From Ectothiorhodospira shaposhnikovii (GTDB taxonomy: Bacteria > Pseudomonadota > Gammaproteobacteria > Ectothiorhodospirales > Ectothiorhodospiraceae), in contig NZ_NRSM01000024.1 in the NCBI RefSeq assembly GCF_016584105.1, positions 1-55,507 on the forward strand: DNA of 55,507 bases, written 5' to 3'. Below are positions 8,052 to 18,917 of the stretch, in pieces; the stretch's first letter is position 1; each line of letters starts with the position of its first letter. The notes under the pieces were generated by a model that was not told the origin of the DNA, ran no database searches, and was given only the letters and a program-made list of their open reading frames with translations. A program made the translations under genes and the position numbers.

Positions 8052-10010
8052 TCAGGGATAGGAAAAGGTTTCAAAATAGTCGCATAGCGTATTGAATGGC
8101 AGGGGTTCGCTGAAGTAATAGCCCTGGATGAGCTCACAGCCGAGCTGTTTCAGGAATGCCAGTTGCTCTTCATTTTCCACCCCTTCTGCGACCACCTCCA
8201 GATCAAGCCCCTTGGCCATGGCGACGATGGCGGTGACGATGGCGGTGTCGTCACGATCATGGGGGGTGTCGCTGACAAATGAGCGGTCGATTTTGAGGGT
8301 ATGGATCGGAAAGTGCTTCAAGTTGTTGAGGGATGAGTAGCCCGTGCCGAAATCATCCACTGCCAGCCGGAAACCCAGCTGATGCAGTTGCCGGAACATG
8401 TCCACGGCCACGTGGATGTCCTGCATGATGGTGCTTTCCGTCAGTTCCAGTTCAATGCAGCAAGGTGATACATCGTATTCCTTGAGAATGGCGGTGTACT
8501 TTTCCACAAGATTGGCTTGCCTGAACTGGCGGGCGGACAGATTGATGGCCATTCTGGGCGGCTCAATCCCGGCATTCCGCAGTTGGTGCAAATCCTCGCA
8601 TACCCTTTTAAGCACCCACAGACCCAGTCCTTCAATGATGCCTGTATCTTCGGCGATGGGAATGAACCGGGCTGGGTTCTGCAGGCCTTTTTCCGGGTGA
8701 TGCCAGCGCACCAGCGCCTCCAGGGCCTCAATCTTGCCGGTTCGCAGCGAGATTTGGGGTTGGTAATACACGTCAAACTCATCCCGGGCCAAGGCCTTGA
8801 CCAGCTGATTTTCCAGCACCAGATGGCGGTAGGTCTGGGAATTGAGATCCTGGGTGTAGAACTGATAAAGATTGCGGCCTCGCTGCTTGGCTTCATACAT
8901 GGCCGCGTCGGCATTCTTGATCAGGGTATCGGCATCATTGCCGTCAAAGGGGTGGATGCTGATGCCCGCACTGCAGGTGATGAATACCTGATGATCCATG
9001 ACCTCATGTTCACGGCTGATGCTTTCAATCAGTTGCTGGACGAAGCGGGCCACCAGGTCCAGTGATGCCACGTTATCCAGGATAATGCCGAATTCATCGC
9101 CTCCCAGCCGGGAAAGGGTCACATTGGTGATTTCAAGATGATGACGCCTGATGACTTCGGGGGAAAGAAATGTACTTTTCATTTCATTGGCGAGGCGACG
9201 TATCAACAGGTCACCTGCGCGATGCCCGAGGGAATCGTTCACACGCTTGAAGTGATCAAGATCCATGAGAATCACGGCGACATGGGACTCCGGTGTGCCA
9301 CGGCGCTGCATGAGCTGACTGAGCCGGTCATTAAAGAGGATCCTGTTGGGCAGGCCGGTGAGGGTATCGTGACTATGCTGGTGAACCAGTTCTCTGGACT
9401 GGCGCTGAGTGATCTTGCGAAGAGTCTGATGCTGCTGTTCCCTGAGGGTGTAGAGCGCGGCACTTTCCAGTGCATAAGCCGTGTTGAAAAGCACGATGGA
9501 GAGAATCTTCAGGCCTGCTTCTCCAGCTTTCAGCGTAATCCCCTGAATCCGCCCTACGAACATCCCGCGAACGCGGGTACGGGTGGAAATGACATGCATG
9601 ATCAGGTGAGTATCGGGAGGTTGATCAATCCCTGCGGATACGCAAATCGGATGATTTTGATTGATTGCCCAGGCAAACGTACCTTGGTCGATGAGTTGCT
9701 CTACAACGGTTTCCAGGCTTGGGTCGGTGCAACCTGGCTGACGGTAGTTGATATTGAAGTTGGAATCGTCGTCGACGGTGTAATAGCCCGCATCATCAAA
9801 GGGGAGAATGCGGATGATGCAGTCATGGGCATTCTTGAGTATGGTTTCCACATCGCGGTTATGACGATGATCACCGAAAATGGAGGTCATCGAAGCCAAT
9901 ACATCCATTGCATAGTGATGCCATTGATTGGCGGCTTCAAGATAATTCACACGCTCACGAAGATAGTCGATTTCTGCCGGGTGAGGTGAGTCTTTTTTCG
10001 TCATCTTCAT
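8052..10010 (-). CDS. GGDEF-EAL c-di-GMP signalling protein
   Basis: The 652-aa protein has an N-terminal sensory region (about 1-215, probably GAF-like, no membrane segments), a GGDEF domain (about 220-385) and an EAL domain (about 395-650). The diguanylate cyclase motif GGDEF is intact in LSRLGGDEFGIIL. No RxxD inhibitory site precedes it. The phosphodiesterase motifs EALEALVRWHHP, ELELTESTIM, VDDFGTGYSSL and EGVENEEQ are present, so hydrolysis of c-di-GMP is likely. Both activities are possible and the net direction is unknown. Its start overlaps the HDOD gene stop by 4 nt (ATGA), so the two are cotranslated. Confidence 0.93.
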   Translation of the reverse strand: MKMTKKDSPHPAEIDYLRERVNYLEAANQWHHYAMDVLASMTSIFGDHRHNRDVETILKNAHDCIIRILPFDDAGYYTVDDDSNFNINYRQPGCTDPSLETVVEQLIDQGTFAWAINQNHPICVSAGIDQPPDTHLIMHVISTRTRVRGMFVGRIQGITLKAGEAGLKILSIVLFNTAYALESAALYTLREQQHQTLRKITQRQSRELVHQHSHDTLTGLPNRILFNDRLSQLMQRRGTPESHVAVILMDLDHFKRVNDSLGHRAGDLLIRRLANEMKSTFLSPEVIRRHHLEITNVTLSRLGGDEFGIILDNVASLDLVARFVQQLIESISREHEVMDHQVFITCSAGISIHPFDGNDADTLIKNADAAMYEAKQRGRNLYQFYTQDLNSQTYRHLVLENQLVKALARDEFDVYYQPQISLRTGKIEALEALVRWHHPEKGLQNPARFIPIAEDTGIIEGLGLWVLKRVCEDLHQLRNAGIEPPRMAINLSARQFRQANLVEKYTAILKEYDVSPCCIELELTESTIMQDIHVAVDMFRQLHQLGFRLAVDDFGTGYSSLNNLKHFPIHTLKIDRSFVSDTPHDRDDTAIVTAIVAMAKGLDLEVVAEGVENEEQLAFLKQLGCELIQGYYFSEPLPFNTLCDYFETFSYP

Positions 10011-10855
10011 GCCATGAATACATCCACTACCTGATGGTAGTGTTTATCAGTATGGTCGATGATCTGTTTCAGCATGCTTTCCGGCAGGGAAATACGGATC
10101 CAGGCCTCATCGTCAATCGGGGGAACATAACGCTCACCGCTGGTTCCCAGTCGCAGCGCATTGGCAATGCTGTCTGCTACATGAACCACAGCGGTTTCAA
10201 TGGGGTAATGGGTTGCCATGGATGGATCATGATGATGGCGTACGGGTTCTTCGAAGGCACGAGGCAGACGCCAGGCCGCGAGCAGATCCCCTCCGAGCTG
10301 AGCATGATCCACTCCCAGGATTTCCTGTTCTGCCTGGAACAGAAGGCATTGCCGTTGGTCCCTTAGTGACAGTATTTTGGCCGATTGATCGGTCAGGTGG
10401 ATGTACATGAGCAGGCGACCGATGTCATGAAGAAGGGCGGCCACATAGAATCTTTCCACATTGGTTTCACGGCGGGCACTTGCCAGGTTTCGGGCCAGTA
10501 GTGCCGTGACAATGCTGTGCCTCCAGAAACTGTCCATGTCGACGCCGGCTACCGGAAGGTGGTTGAAATACCGGATGATGGTTGCAGCCAGAACCAGATC
10601 ACGCAATTGCTGAGTGCCGATGATACTGATGGCGCGATCAATGTTGGCGATCTGGCCGGGAAAATTGTAGAGACTGCTGTTGGCAATGCGCAGAAGCTTT
10701 GCGGTAAGGGCAGTGTCACTCTCAATGGCACGGCTCATGGCATCGAAAGAGCTGCTGGGATCGTTGACTGCCGCCTCGACTTGATGATAGACATTCGGTA
10801 ATGTGCCTAAATCGGGATTGCTTTCCAGAATTTCCTTTATGAAGGATGCAGTCAT
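10007..10855 (-). CDS. HDOD-domain signalling protein
   Basis: The 282-aa protein is a single HDOD domain. It opens with LPNVYHQVEAAVNDPSSSFD, followed by LTAKLLRIANSSLYNFPGQI and IDRAISIIGTQQLRDLVLA, which are the classic HDOD helices. A LLHDIGRLL segment keeps an HD pair, but HDOD domains usually lack full phosphohydrolase motifs and act as scaffolds. It overlaps its neighbours on both sides by 4 nt, in the middle of a three-gene operon with a GGDEF-EAL protein. A role in relaying a signal to c-di-GMP turnover is inferred from that context. Confidence 0.9.
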   Translation of the reverse strand: MTASFIKEILESNPDLGTLPNVYHQVEAAVNDPSSSFDAMSRAIESDTALTAKLLRIANSSLYNFPGQIANIDRAISIIGTQQLRDLVLAATIIRYFNHLPVAGVDMDSFWRHSIVTALLARNLASARRETNVERFYVAALLHDIGRLLMYIHLTDQSAKILSLRDQRQCLLFQAEQEILGVDHAQLGGDLLAAWRLPRAFEEPVRHHHDPSMATHYPIETAVVHVADSIANALRLGTSGERYVPPIDDEAWIRISLPESMLKQIIDHTDKHYHQVVDVFMA

Positions 10856-11238
10856 GGACTTCCTTTTGTAACCAGCTTTCTTGCGAGACGTTCTGTTGCA
10901 ATTTCGAACAGTATATTCATGACGGGATTTTGTTTTTCTGCGTGAGTGAAGGCTATTTCCATGATCACTTTTGCCTGGTTCAGCGCCGACTTTGTGATTG
11001 CTGTTTTGCTTTCGTTGGATGCGCTAACACCGATGAGATCGTTTTGATACAGAAAGCTCTCCTTTTCTATCCATATGAAAATTTCGGTGACGCCCCAGGT
11101 CTTGAGGACGCGAACGTGTTTTTCTCTCAGGGGTAATCCCGCTGAAAGCAGAAGCCTGCCACTGCGGTCGCGAACATCATTCGCCAGAACAGAGCCAGGG
11201 CGCGCCTGATCAGCACGGATACTGATTTTTCCATCCAT
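10852..11238 (-). CDS. Small protein resembling the N-terminal domain of HD-GYP/HDOD regulators
   Basis: The 128-aa protein opens IRADQARPGSVLANDVRDRSG and continues RLLLSAGLPLREKHVRVLKTWGV. That pattern commonly precedes HD-GYP or HDOD domains in larger proteins. Here it stands alone as the first gene of the operon, 4 nt overlapping the HDOD gene. The second half (residues 65-128) is helical and unrecognised. It looks like a split-off partner module. Function is unknown; involvement in the same signalling pathway is inferred from the overlapping reading frames. Confidence 0.75.
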   Translation of the reverse strand: MDGKISIRADQARPGSVLANDVRDRSGRLLLSAGLPLREKHVRVLKTWGVTEIFIWIEKESFLYQNDLIGVSASNESKTAITKSALNQAKVIMEIAFTHAEKQNPVMNILFEIATERLARKLVTKGSP

Positions 11239-11268
11239 TCACTCACACCACGGATCGAGGTTTTTCCC

Positions 11269-11297
11269 AAGCTACAGTGTGATTCAGAACATGGCAA
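11269..11297 (-). promoter_or_regulatory. Possible promoter of the HDOD/GGDEF-EAL operon
   Basis: Reading the minus strand, TTGCCA (11292-11297) and TAGCTT (11269-11274) are 17 bp apart, about 30 bp upstream of the first gene. This would separate the signalling operon from acnA, which lies upstream on the same strand. Confidence 0.4.
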
Positions 11298-11388
11298 GAG
11301 AAAAAGTCTGATGGCCGGCCCGGGTCGATCAGCAAAAATTCAATCAAGTCCAGGTCCAGTTCCTGGCCGGCCTTCAGCCCGTGATGGG

Positions 11389-14127
11389 CTACCGTGTCAG
11401 TTGCCGAATGACGTAGTGCAGAATCCCTCCATGCCGGTAATATTCCCATTCTTTCGGGGTGTCAATGCGCACCCTGACCTTGAATTCAAGTGGTTTTCCC
11501 TCATCGTCTGACGCCGTGACGGTCACTTCACCCGGTTCATCATCCACTGCACCGATGCTGTAGCGCTCATGTCCGGACAGTCCCAGAATTTCCGCATTTT
11601 CACCAGACAGGAACTGCAGGGGCAGGACCCCGAATCCCACAAGGTTGGAGCGGTGGATGCGCTCGAAACTTTCGGCGATCACTGCGCGAATGCCCAGTAG
11701 CCGTGTCCCCTTGGCCGCCCAGTCCCGGGAGGAGCCGGTACCGTATTCCTTGCCGGCCAGGACCACCAGGGGGGTGCCTTCCTCACGGTAGGCCATGGCG
11801 GCGTCGTAGATGCTCATTGACTCGCCGTCGGGCAGGTGACGGGTCCAGCCCCCCTCGGTACCCGGGGCCAGACGGTTGCGCAGGCGCACGTTGGCGAAGG
11901 TGCCCCGCATCATCACCTCATGATTGCCGCGCCGGGAGCCATAGGAGTTGAATTCCCTGGGCTCGATACCATGGGCCTGAAGGTACTGCCCGGCCGGACT
12001 CTCGGGGTGAATGCCGCCGGCGGGAGAGATGTGGTCGGTGGTGATGGAATCGCCCACCATGACCAGGCAGCGGGCATCCCGGATGGTTTCGGGCGGCTCC
12101 GGGTCCAGGGTCATGCCCTCGAAGTAGGGCGGGTTCTTTACATAAGTGGACTCGACCCAGTCGTAGCGTTCTGATCCGCTCACCTGGATCTGCTGCCAGT
12201 TGGCATCGCCCTTGAAGACATCGGCGTACTTCTCCCGGAACATGGTCGAGTGGATGCTGGTCCCCATGAGTTGGTTGATCTCTGCCTGACTGGGCCAGAT
12301 ATCCTTGAGATGAACCGGCCGGCCCTGGTTGTCCGTTCCCAGCGGGTCCTGATAGAGGTCCACGGCCATGGTCCCCGCCAGGGCGTAGGCCACCACCAGG
12401 GGCGGAGAGGCCAGATAGTTGGTGCGCACATCGGCATGGATGCGGCCTTCGAAGTTGCGGTTGCCCGAGAGCACCGCGGCCACCATCAGGTCGCCCTCGC
12501 GGATGGCATTGCCGATGGGCTCTGGCAGGGGGCCGGCGTTGCCGATGCAGGTGGTGCAGCCGAAGCCCACCACCGAGAAGCCCAGGGCTTCCAGGGGTTG
12601 CAGGAGTCCGGCCTGTTGCAGATAGGCCGGGACCACCTGGGAACCGGGTGCCAGGGAGGTCTTGACCCAGGGCTTGGGCTTGAGGCCCTTTTCCAGCGCT
12701 TTTTTCGCCAGCAGGCCGGCGGCCAGCAGCACTGCCGGGTTGGAGGTGTTGGTACAGGAGGTGATGGCGGCGATCACCACGGCGCCGTGCTTGAGCAGAT
12801 GTCGCTCGCCGTCCATCTGGTATTCCACCGCGCCCTTTTCATGGCTGTCGTCTACCCCGGGGGCGGCATGGCCGCCTTCATCGGCAAAGCGGGCCTCTTC
12901 CCGATCCGTCGGGGTGGCGTGATGTTCCTTGAGGAATCGGTCGAGGGTATCGCTGAAGTTGCGGCGGGCCTGATCCAGGGGGATGCGGTCCTGGGGTCGA
13001 CGCGGCCCCGCCAGGCTGGGTACCACTCCGGTCAGATCCAGTTCCAGGATGTCGGAATAGTCGGCCTGCCGGGCGCCGGTGTCGCGCCACAGACCCTGAT
13101 GACGGGCATAGGCCTCCACCAGGGCGATGCGGGATTCATCCCGGCCCGAGAGACGCAGGTATTCCAGGGTTTCCCTGTCAATGGGGAAGATGCCGCAGGT
13201 GGCGCCGTATTCCGGGGCCATGTTGGCGATGGTGGCCCGGTCCGCCAGGGGCAGGTGGTCCAGGCCGTCGCCGAAGAACTCCACGAACTTGCCCACCACG
13301 CCGTGCTTTCTGAGCATCTGAGTGACGGTGAGTACCAGGTCGGTGGCGGTGGCGCCTTCCGGCAGCCGGCCGCTGAGCCTGAAACCCACCACCTGGGGAA
13401 TGAGCATGGAGATGGGCTGGCCGAGCATGGCGGCCTCGGCCTCGATGCCGCCCACGCCCCAGCCCAGCACGCCCAAGCCATTGACCATGGTGGTGTGGGA
13501 GTCGGTGCCCACCAGGGTATCGGGGTAGGCGTGGAGGCTGCCGTTATCGTCGCGCACGAAGACGGTCTGGGCCAGGTATTCCAGGTTCACCTGATGGACG
13601 ATGCCGGTGCCCGGGGGCACCACGCGGAAGTTTTCGAAGGCCTGCTGGCCCCAGCGCAGGAACTGGTAGCGTTCCTTGTTGCGGTGGTATTCCAGCTTGA
13701 TGTTCAGGTCCAGGGCGTTTTTTTGGCCGAAGTGGTCCACCATCACCGAGTGGTCGATCACCAGGTCCACCGGGGCCAGGGGGTTGATCCGGTTCGGATC
13801 CTTGCCCAGGGCGTGCATGGCATCGCGCATGGCGGCCAGGTCGACCACGGCGGGGACGCCGGTAAAGTCCTGCAGCACCACCCGGGCCGGGGTAAAGCCG
13901 ATTTCCGCGCTGGGTTCGGCCTTGGGGTCCCAGTCCAGCAGGGCCTGGATGTGTGCCCGGGTGATGTTGTTCCCGTCCTCGCAGCGCAGGAGGTTTTCCA
14001 GCAGGATCTTGAGGGAGAAGGGCAGACGGTCCAGATCGTGGGTTTTCCGGAGCGGGGCGAGGCTGTGGATGTGATAGGTCCGGCCCTGAACGTCCAGGGT
14101 GTCTTCGGTGTTGAAGCTGTTGCTCAT
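11389..14127 (-). CDS. acnA: Aconitate hydratase AcnA
   Basis: AcnA interconverts citrate and isocitrate using a [4Fe-4S] cluster and is the stress-stable type in E. coli. The start [11 protein letters not shown] at 14127 follows GGAG by about 8 nt; the ATG 11 codons upstream is less likely. The 912-aa protein is the usual size. Cluster cysteines are visible in TSCTNTSNP and [37 protein letters not shown] and the C-terminal swivel-domain segment [10 protein letters not shown] are intact. It lies divergent from acnB, so both isozymes flank one 336-bp control region. Confidence 0.96.
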   Translation of the reverse strand: MSNSFNTEDTLDVQGRTYHIHSLAPLRKTHDLDRLPFSLKILLENLLRCEDGNNITRAHIQALLDWDPKAEPSAEIGFTPARVVLQDFTGVPAVVDLAAMRDAMHALGKDPNRINPLAPVDLVIDHSVMVDHFGQKNALDLNIKLEYHRNKERYQFLRWGQQAFENFRVVPPGTGIVHQVNLEYLAQTVFVRDDNGSLHAYPDTLVGTDSHTTMVNGLGVLGWGVGGIEAEAAMLGQPISMLIPQVVGFRLSGRLPEGATATDLVLTVTQMLRKHGVVGKFVEFFGDGLDHLPLADRATIANMAPEYGATCGIFPIDRETLEYLRLSGRDESRIALVEAYARHQGLWRDTGARQADYSDILELDLTGVVPSLAGPRRPQDRIPLDQARRNFSDTLDRFLKEHHATPTDREEARFADEGGHAAPGVDDSHEKGAVEYQMDGERHLLKHGAVVIAAITSCTNTSNPAVLLAAGLLAKKALEKGLKPKPWVKTSLAPGSQVVPAYLQQAGLLQPLEALGFSVVGFGCTTCIGNAGPLPEPIGNAIREGDLMVAAVLSGNRNFEGRIHADVRTNYLASPPLVVAYALAGTMAVDLYQDPLGTDNQGRPVHLKDIWPSQAEINQLMGTSIHSTMFREKYADVFKGDANWQQIQVSGSERYDWVESTYVKNPPYFEGMTLDPEPPETIRDARCLVMVGDSITTDHISPAGGIHPESPAGQYLQAHGIEPREFNSYGSRRGNHEVMMRGTFANVRLRNRLAPGTEGGWTRHLPDGESMSIYDAAMAYREEGTPLVVLAGKEYGTGSSRDWAAKGTRLLGIRAVIAESFERIHRSNLVGFGVLPLQFLSGENAEILGLSGHERYSIGAVDDEPGEVTVTASDDEGKPLEFKVRVRIDTPKEWEYYRHGGILHYVIRQLTR

Positions 14128-14463
14128 CGGTTTCTCCGCGAAAGACCCCGGATTCAGCACCGGGGAAAGATGGCGGTAAAGCCGTCACTCCCGCGAAAGC
14201 GGGAGTCCAGGGGTTTCGAGTCCTCCTGAGTGGATTCCCGCGTTCGCGGGAATGACGGGGCCTGGCATTGTTGAGAGTCGTGAGTTCTGCAAAAGTCCCC
14301 TCGTGAGTATGGCACACCCTCGCATCAGGCATTTCTGGTCTGTCACCCGTCAGGTGGTTTAGAATGCTGCCGCGCAATAACCCTGTCTGTCAAAATAACA
14401 GATTGATCATAAGGGATATTTCTCCCTCCCCGGACAGCCGGGGCGTCAAAGAGGATCACACAC
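14128..14463. other. 336-bp divergent intergenic region between acnA and acnB
   Basis: This region must hold promoters for both aconitases. It contains a two-arm REP-type repeat (14183-14258) close to acnA. On the acnB side there is TAGAAT as a possible -10 element and an inverted repeat TCTGT-N7-ACAGA in the last 90 bp. No open frame in it looks real. Confidence 0.6.
14183..14258. repeat. REP/BIME-type palindromic repeat A
   Basis: Two head-to-head palindromes are present: ACTCCCGC-GAAA-GCGGGAGT and ATTCCCGCG-TT-CGCGGGAAT. They are bounded by CGTCA/TGACG and joined by about 25 bp. The same pair occurs at 36763-36834, a single unit at 19400-19428, and a degenerate pair at 25770-25842. Confidence 0.85.
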
Positions 14464-17040
14464 GTGCTTGAAGCCTATCGCCAACATGTTCAGGAACGCG
14501 CAGCGGAAGGGGTGGTGCCCAAACCCCTGGATGCGGAGATGACCGCCCAGCTGGTGGAGCTGTTGAAGAACCCGCCCGCCGGTGAGGAAGCCTTCCTGCT
14601 GGACCTCATCACCCATCGCGTGCCCCCGGGCGTCGACGAGGCCGCCTATGTGAAGGCCGGCTTCCTGTCCGCCGTGGCCAAGGGCGAGGCCAACTCCCCC
14701 CTGATCGACCGCGCCAGAGCCGTGGAACTGCTGGGTACCATGCAGGGCGGCTATAACATCGCCACCCTGGTGGAACTGCTGGATGACGCCGAACTCGCCC
14801 CTGCCGCCGCCAAGGAACTCAAGCACACCCTGCTCATGTTCGATGCCTTCCACGACGTGGAAGAGCGGGCCAAGGCCGGCAACAGTCATGCTCAGGCCTT
14901 GATGCAGTCCTGGGCCGATGCCGAGTGGTTCCTGAGCCGTCCCGCCGTGCCCCAGAAGATGACCGTGACCCTCTTCAAGGTCCCGGGCGAGACCAATACC
15001 GACGATCTGTCCCCGGCCCCGGACGCCTGGAGCCGCCCGGACATTCCCCTGCATGCCAAGGCCATGTACAAGATGCCCCGTGAAGGCATCACCAACGCCC
15101 AGGCCCAGATCGAGGCACTCAAGCAGAAGGGCCACCCGGTCGCCCTGGTGGGCGACGTGATGGGTACCGGCTCCTCCCGCAAGTCCGCCACCAACTCGGT
15201 ACTGTGGTACATCGGCGACGACATCCCCTATGTGCCCAACAAGCGCTTCGGCGGCGTCTGTCTGGGTGGCAAGATCGCCCCCATCTTCTTCAACACCATG
15301 GAAGATGCCGGCGCCCTGCCCATCGAGTTGGATGTGAACCATCTGAACATGGGGGATGTGGTGGACATCTATCCCCACGACGGCAAGGTCTGCCGCCACG
15401 GCAGCGACGAGGTGATCACCACCTTCGAACTGCGCTCTCCGGTGATGCTGGACGAGGTCCGCGCCGGTGGCCGTATTCCCCTGATCATCGGTCGCGGCCT
15501 GACCGACCGTGCCCGCGAGGCCTTGAACCTGCCGGCCTCCGATGTGTTCAAGCGGCCCCAGGCCCCGGTGGACAGCGGCAAGGGCTTCACCCTGGCCCAG
15601 AAGATGGTGGGCAAGGCCTGCGGCGTGGCCGGTATCCGTCCCGGCACCTACTGCGAGCCCCGCATGACCACCGTGGGTTCCCAGGACACCACCGGCCCCA
15701 TGACCCGGGACGAGCTCAAGGACCTGGCCTGCCTGGGCTTCCAGGCCGATCTGGTGATGCAGTCCTTCTGCCACACTGCCGCCTATCCCAAGCCGGTGGA
15801 CGTGCAGACCCACCATACCCTGCCGGACTTCATCATGAACCGGGGCGGTGTCTCCCTGCGTCCGGGCGACGGCATCATCCACTCCTGGCTGAACCGCATG
15901 CTGCTGCCCGATACCGTGGGTACCGGCGGTGACTCCCACACCCGTTTCCCCATCGGCATCTCCTTCCCGGCCGGCTCCGGTCTGGTGGCCTTTGCCGCCG
16001 CCACCGGCGTGATGCCCCTGGACATGCCTGAGTCGGTCCTGGTGCGTTTCAAGGGCGAGCGCCAGCCCGGTATCACCCTGCGCGACCTGGTCCACGCCAT
16101 TCCCCATGCGGCCATCCAGCAGGGTTTGCTGACGGTGGAGAAGAAGGGCAAGAAGAACATCTTCTCCGGCCGCATCCTGGAGATCGAGGGGTTGGACGAC
16201 CTGACGGTAGAGCAGGCGTTCGAACTGTCCGACGCCTCCGCCGAGCGTTCCGCCGGCGGCTGCACCATCGCCCTGTCCGAAGAACGGGTGGCCGAATACC
16301 TGCGCTCCAACGTCACCATGCTGCGCTGGATGATCGCCAACGGTTACGGCGATGTCCGGACCCTGGAGCGTCGCGCCAAGGCCATGGAAGAGTGGCTGGC
16401 CAATCCCAGCCTGATGCGTGCCGACGGGGATGCCGAGTATGCGGCGGTGATCGAGATCGATCTGAACCAGATCAGGGAGCCCATCCTCTGCGCCCCGAAC
16501 GATCCTGACGACGCCCGTCTGCTGTCGGAAGTGGCCGGCGGCAAGATCGACGAGGTGTTCATCGGTTCCTGCATGACCAACATCGGTCACTTCCGCGCCG
16601 CCGGCAAGCTGCTGGAGAAGTTCAAGGGCCAGATGCCCACCCGTCTGTGGCTGTCTCCGCCCACCCGCATGGATCAGCGTCAGCTGACGGAAGAGGGCTA
16701 CTACGGCATCTATGGTCGTGCCGGCGCCCGTACCGAGATGCCCGGCTGCTCCCTGTGCATGGGCAATCAGGCCCGTGTGGCCCCCGGTGCCAAGGTGGTA
16801 TCCACCTCCACCCGCAACTTCCCTAACCGTCTGGGGGATGGGGCCGATGTCTACCTGGCCTCCGCGGAGCTGGCGGCGGTGGCCGCCGTGCTGGGACGCC
16901 TGCCCACGGTGGAGGAGTACATGGAGCAGGCCGCCGGCCTGAACACCATGGCCGCCGAGGTCTACCGTTACCTGAACTTCGATCAGTTGCCGGAGTATGA
17001 GGAAGCGGCCCGGAAGGTGATTCCGGTGGTGGCGGCGTAG
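14464..17040 (+). CDS. acnB: Aconitate hydratase AcnB
   Basis: AcnB is the main growth-phase aconitase of gammaproteobacteria. In E. coli it also acts as an iron-responsive RNA-binding protein. The start is a GTG at 14464 giving [16 protein letters not shown], which matches the family opening; AAAGAGGA lies upstream. The 858-aa length is normal (E. coli 865). The iron-sulfur ligands are in [12 protein letters not shown] and [14 protein letters not shown]. The N-terminal HEAT-like domain, the swivel domain ([16 protein letters not shown]) and the catalytic segments ([13 protein letters not shown]) appear in AcnB order. A terminator follows 22 bp after the stop. Confidence 0.97.
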   Translation: MLEAYRQHVQERAAEGVVPKPLDAEMTAQLVELLKNPPAGEEAFLLDLITHRVPPGVDEAAYVKAGFLSAVAKGEANSPLIDRARAVELLGTMQGGYNIATLVELLDDAELAPAAAKELKHTLLMFDAFHDVEERAKAGNSHAQALMQSWADAEWFLSRPAVPQKMTVTLFKVPGETNTDDLSPAPDAWSRPDIPLHAKAMYKMPREGITNAQAQIEALKQKGHPVALVGDVMGTGSSRKSATNSVLWYIGDDIPYVPNKRFGGVCLGGKIAPIFFNTMEDAGALPIELDVNHLNMGDVVDIYPHDGKVCRHGSDEVITTFELRSPVMLDEVRAGGRIPLIIGRGLTDRAREALNLPASDVFKRPQAPVDSGKGFTLAQKMVGKACGVAGIRPGTYCEPRMTTVGSQDTTGPMTRDELKDLACLGFQADLVMQSFCHTAAYPKPVDVQTHHTLPDFIMNRGGVSLRPGDGIIHSWLNRMLLPDTVGTGGDSHTRFPIGISFPAGSGLVAFAAATGVMPLDMPESVLVRFKGERQPGITLRDLVHAIPHAAIQQGLLTVEKKGKKNIFSGRILEIEGLDDLTVEQAFELSDASAERSAGGCTIALSEERVAEYLRSNVTMLRWMIANGYGDVRTLERRAKAMEEWLANPSLMRADGDAEYAAVIEIDLNQIREPILCAPNDPDDARLLSEVAGGKIDEVFIGSCMTNIGHFRAAGKLLEKFKGQMPTRLWLSPPTRMDQRQLTEEGYYGIYGRAGARTEMPGCSLCMGNQARVAPGAKVVSTSTRNFPNRLGDGADVYLASAELAAVAAVLGRLPTVEEYMEQAAGLNTMAAEVYRYLNFDQLPEYEEAARKVIPVVAA

Positions 17041-17061
17041 GGGGTATACACCCCTCACCCC

Positions 17062-17094
17062 AACCCCTCTCCCGCAAGGGGAGAGGGGTTTTTT
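17062..17094. terminator. Terminator between acnB and hflD
   Basis: A 12-bp stem, AACCCCTCTCCC paired with GGGAGAGGGGTT around a 5-nt loop, is followed by TTTT on plus. It separates convergent acnB and hflD. Confidence 0.9.
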
Positions 17095-17107
17095 AAGAAC
17101 GATCAGC

Positions 17108-17743
17108 TCAGGAGGCCTCGGCGGTCTCCTCAAGCATGAAACGCGCTTCCGCCAGCATGGCGTTGCGCCCGAAGATCAGCTTCCATCTCGATCCCCCCGC
17201 CTGACGCCACAGGACCGCCCCGCGGATGCCCGCCAGCAGCAGGGCGCGGATGCGCGCCGCGTTGTGCGGATTGCCCAGGTGGTTCTGTTCTCCCTGCACG
17301 ATGATGCGTGGCCCCAGTTCACTGATGGTGTTCTGGTAGGTCTGGCCCAGACGGGACATGATGTTCTCGTGCAGGATGCCGAAGGATTCGCTCTGGTGGG
17401 CCGCCACCTCGATCCCGTCCCGCAGGGTCTTGATCATGCCCGGCTGCTTCATCAGCTTGCGCTCCAGATAGAGCATGTTGATCACATACCGGGAGATCTC
17501 GCCGTCCACCTGGGGGGAATTGGCCTGAACCTGTTCCACCATCGTGCGTAGCCCGCGGCGCAGATGGACGATGCCGCCGTAGACATCGTCGATGGAGCTT
17601 GCTTCGAAGGCAAACAGGCTGCCGATCATGGTCTGCAGTTGATCGGCGTCGCACTGGCCGCGCCAGGCCACGTCCTTGACCAGTGCGGCGGACTGGAAAA
17701 GGGCGGCCAGGGCCAGGGCTCGGTTACGGTGTGAAGCTTCCAC
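17108..17743 (-). CDS. hflD: High frequency lysogenization protein HflD homolog
   Basis: The 211-aa all-helical protein matches HflD (HNRALALAALFQSAALVKDVA near the start, then GLRTMVEQ, SRYVINMLYLERKL and RIRALLLAGIRGAVLWRQAGG). In E. coli, HflD affects lambda lysogeny by acting on CII; its chromosomal role is unclear. It lies just downstream of mnmA on the same strand with a 43-bp gap, the common gammaproteobacterial order. Confidence 0.93.
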   Translation of the reverse strand: MEASHRNRALALAALFQSAALVKDVAWRGQCDADQLQTMIGSLFAFEASSIDDVYGGIVHLRRGLRTMVEQVQANSPQVDGEISRYVINMLYLERKLMKQPGMIKTLRDGIEVAAHQSESFGILHENIMSRLGQTYQNTISELGPRIIVQGEQNHLGNPHNAARIRALLLAGIRGAVLWRQAGGSRWKLIFGRNAMLAEARFMLEETAEAS

Positions 17744-17786
17744 GGGTCTTTTTCCGTCTGTGTGGCTTGATTGATTCGGGCGCTAA

Positions 17787-18917
17787 CTATAACCCGATTG
17801 GCTGCGCCCGGGCGTCCGTGTCCTTGCGGGCGATGATGCCGCCTCCCAGGCACTCCGCCCCGTGGTAGAACACCACCGACTGCCCCGGTGCCACCGCCCG
17901 CTGCCGGTGATGGAAGCGCACGTGAAGGGCGCCGGGTTCATCCGGCATCGGTTCCACCCGGCAATCCTGATGGGCCTGCCGGTAGCGGATCTTGGCCTGA
18001 CAGTGCAGGGGCATTTCCGGGGCCTTGCCCGCGATCCAGTTCACCTCGGTGGCCACCAGGCCGCCGGCATGCAGGGCAGGGTGGTCATGACCCTGGGCCA
18101 CGATCAGGCGGTTGCGGGTCATGTCCTTGTCCACCACATACCAGGGGTTTTCCTCCGCGCCATGGACGCCGCCGATGCCCAGGCCCTGGCGTTGGCCGGG
18201 GGTGTAGTACATCAGTCCCTGATGTTCGCCCAGTTCCTGTCCGTCGGTGCTGACGATGGGGCCGGGTTGGGCCGGGAGGTAGCGCATGAGAAAGTCCCGG
18301 AAACGCCGTTCTCCGATGAAACAGATGCCGGTGCTGTCCTTCTTGGCGTGGTTCTCGAATCCTGCCCGGGCGGCAATCTCCCGGACCCGGGTCTTTTCCA
18401 GTTCGCCCAGGGGGAAGAGGGTGCGGGACAGGGCCGGCTGGCCCAGGGCATGGAGGAAGTAGGACTGGTCCTTGCCGGCATCCAGCCCCTGCAGCAGCCG
18501 GAAGCGCCCGTCCAGTGCATCCACCCGGGCGTAATGGCCCGTGGCGATGAGGTCGGCTCCCTTGTCCAGGGCATAGTCCAGGAAGGCGCGGAACTTGATT
18601 TCCCGATTGCACAGGATGTCCGGGTTGGGGGTGCGGCCCAGACGGTATTCCTGCAGGAAGTGGGCGAACACCCGGTCCCAGTATTCCTTGGCGAAGTTGA
18701 CCTTGTGCAGGGGGATTTCCAGTTCGGCGCACACGGATTTGGCATCCGCCAGGTCGGTGGCGGCGGAACAGTAGCCGGGTTCGTCGTCGTCTTCCCAGTT
18801 CTTCATGAACAGGCCTTCCACCCGGTAGCCCTGTTCCATCAGCAGGAGGGCGGAAACGGAGGAGTCCACGCCGCCGGACATGCCGACGATGACGCGTTTG
18901 GCACGGGAGGGGTTCAT
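17787..18917 (-). CDS. mnmA: tRNA-specific 2-thiouridylase MnmA
   Basis: MnmA puts sulfur on U34 of tRNA for Lys, Glu and Gln, using ATP and the sulfur relay. The 376-aa protein carries the PP-loop [15 protein letters not shown] at residues 13-27. The two catalytic cysteines lie in [12 protein letters not shown] (about 100) and [12 protein letters not shown] (about 200). The C-terminal barrel segments are present. It overlaps the upstream Nudix gene by 4 nt (ATGA), so the two form one translational unit followed by hflD. Confidence 0.97.
   Translation of the reverse strand: MNPSRAKRVIVGMSGGVDSSVSALLLMEQGYRVEGLFMKNWEDDDEPGYCSAATDLADAKSVCAELEIPLHKVNFAKEYWDRVFAHFLQEYRLGRTPNPDILCNREIKFRAFLDYALDKGADLIATGHYARVDALDGRFRLLQGLDAGKDQSYFLHALGQPALSRTLFPLGELEKTRVREIAARAGFENHAKKDSTGICFIGERRFRDFLMRYLPAQPGPIVSTDGQELGEHQGLMYYTPGQRQGLGIGGVHGAEENPWYVVDKDMTRNRLIVAQGHDHPALHAGGLVATEVNWIAGKAPEMPLHCQAKIRYRQAHQDCRVEPMPDEPGALHVRFHHRQRAVAPGQSVVFYHGAECLGGGIIARKDTDARAQPIGL

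Noticed and set aside
11243..11449. 68-codon minus-strand frame between acnA and the signalling operon
   Set aside because: It starts inside acnA in another frame, has no ribosome-binding site, and overlaps the possible operon promoter. Its content (AGQELDLDLIEFLL) has no recognised match.
14446..17133. 895-codon open frame antisense to acnB
   Set aside because: It mirrors acnB codon structure, is rich in Gly, His and Gln, and matches no protein pattern. Long antisense frames are common in high-GC genes. The same holds for frames opposite acnA (12250-14229), purB (5301-6530), maeB (39339-40181), urea carboxylase (45702-47519), urtC (51422-52975) and others.
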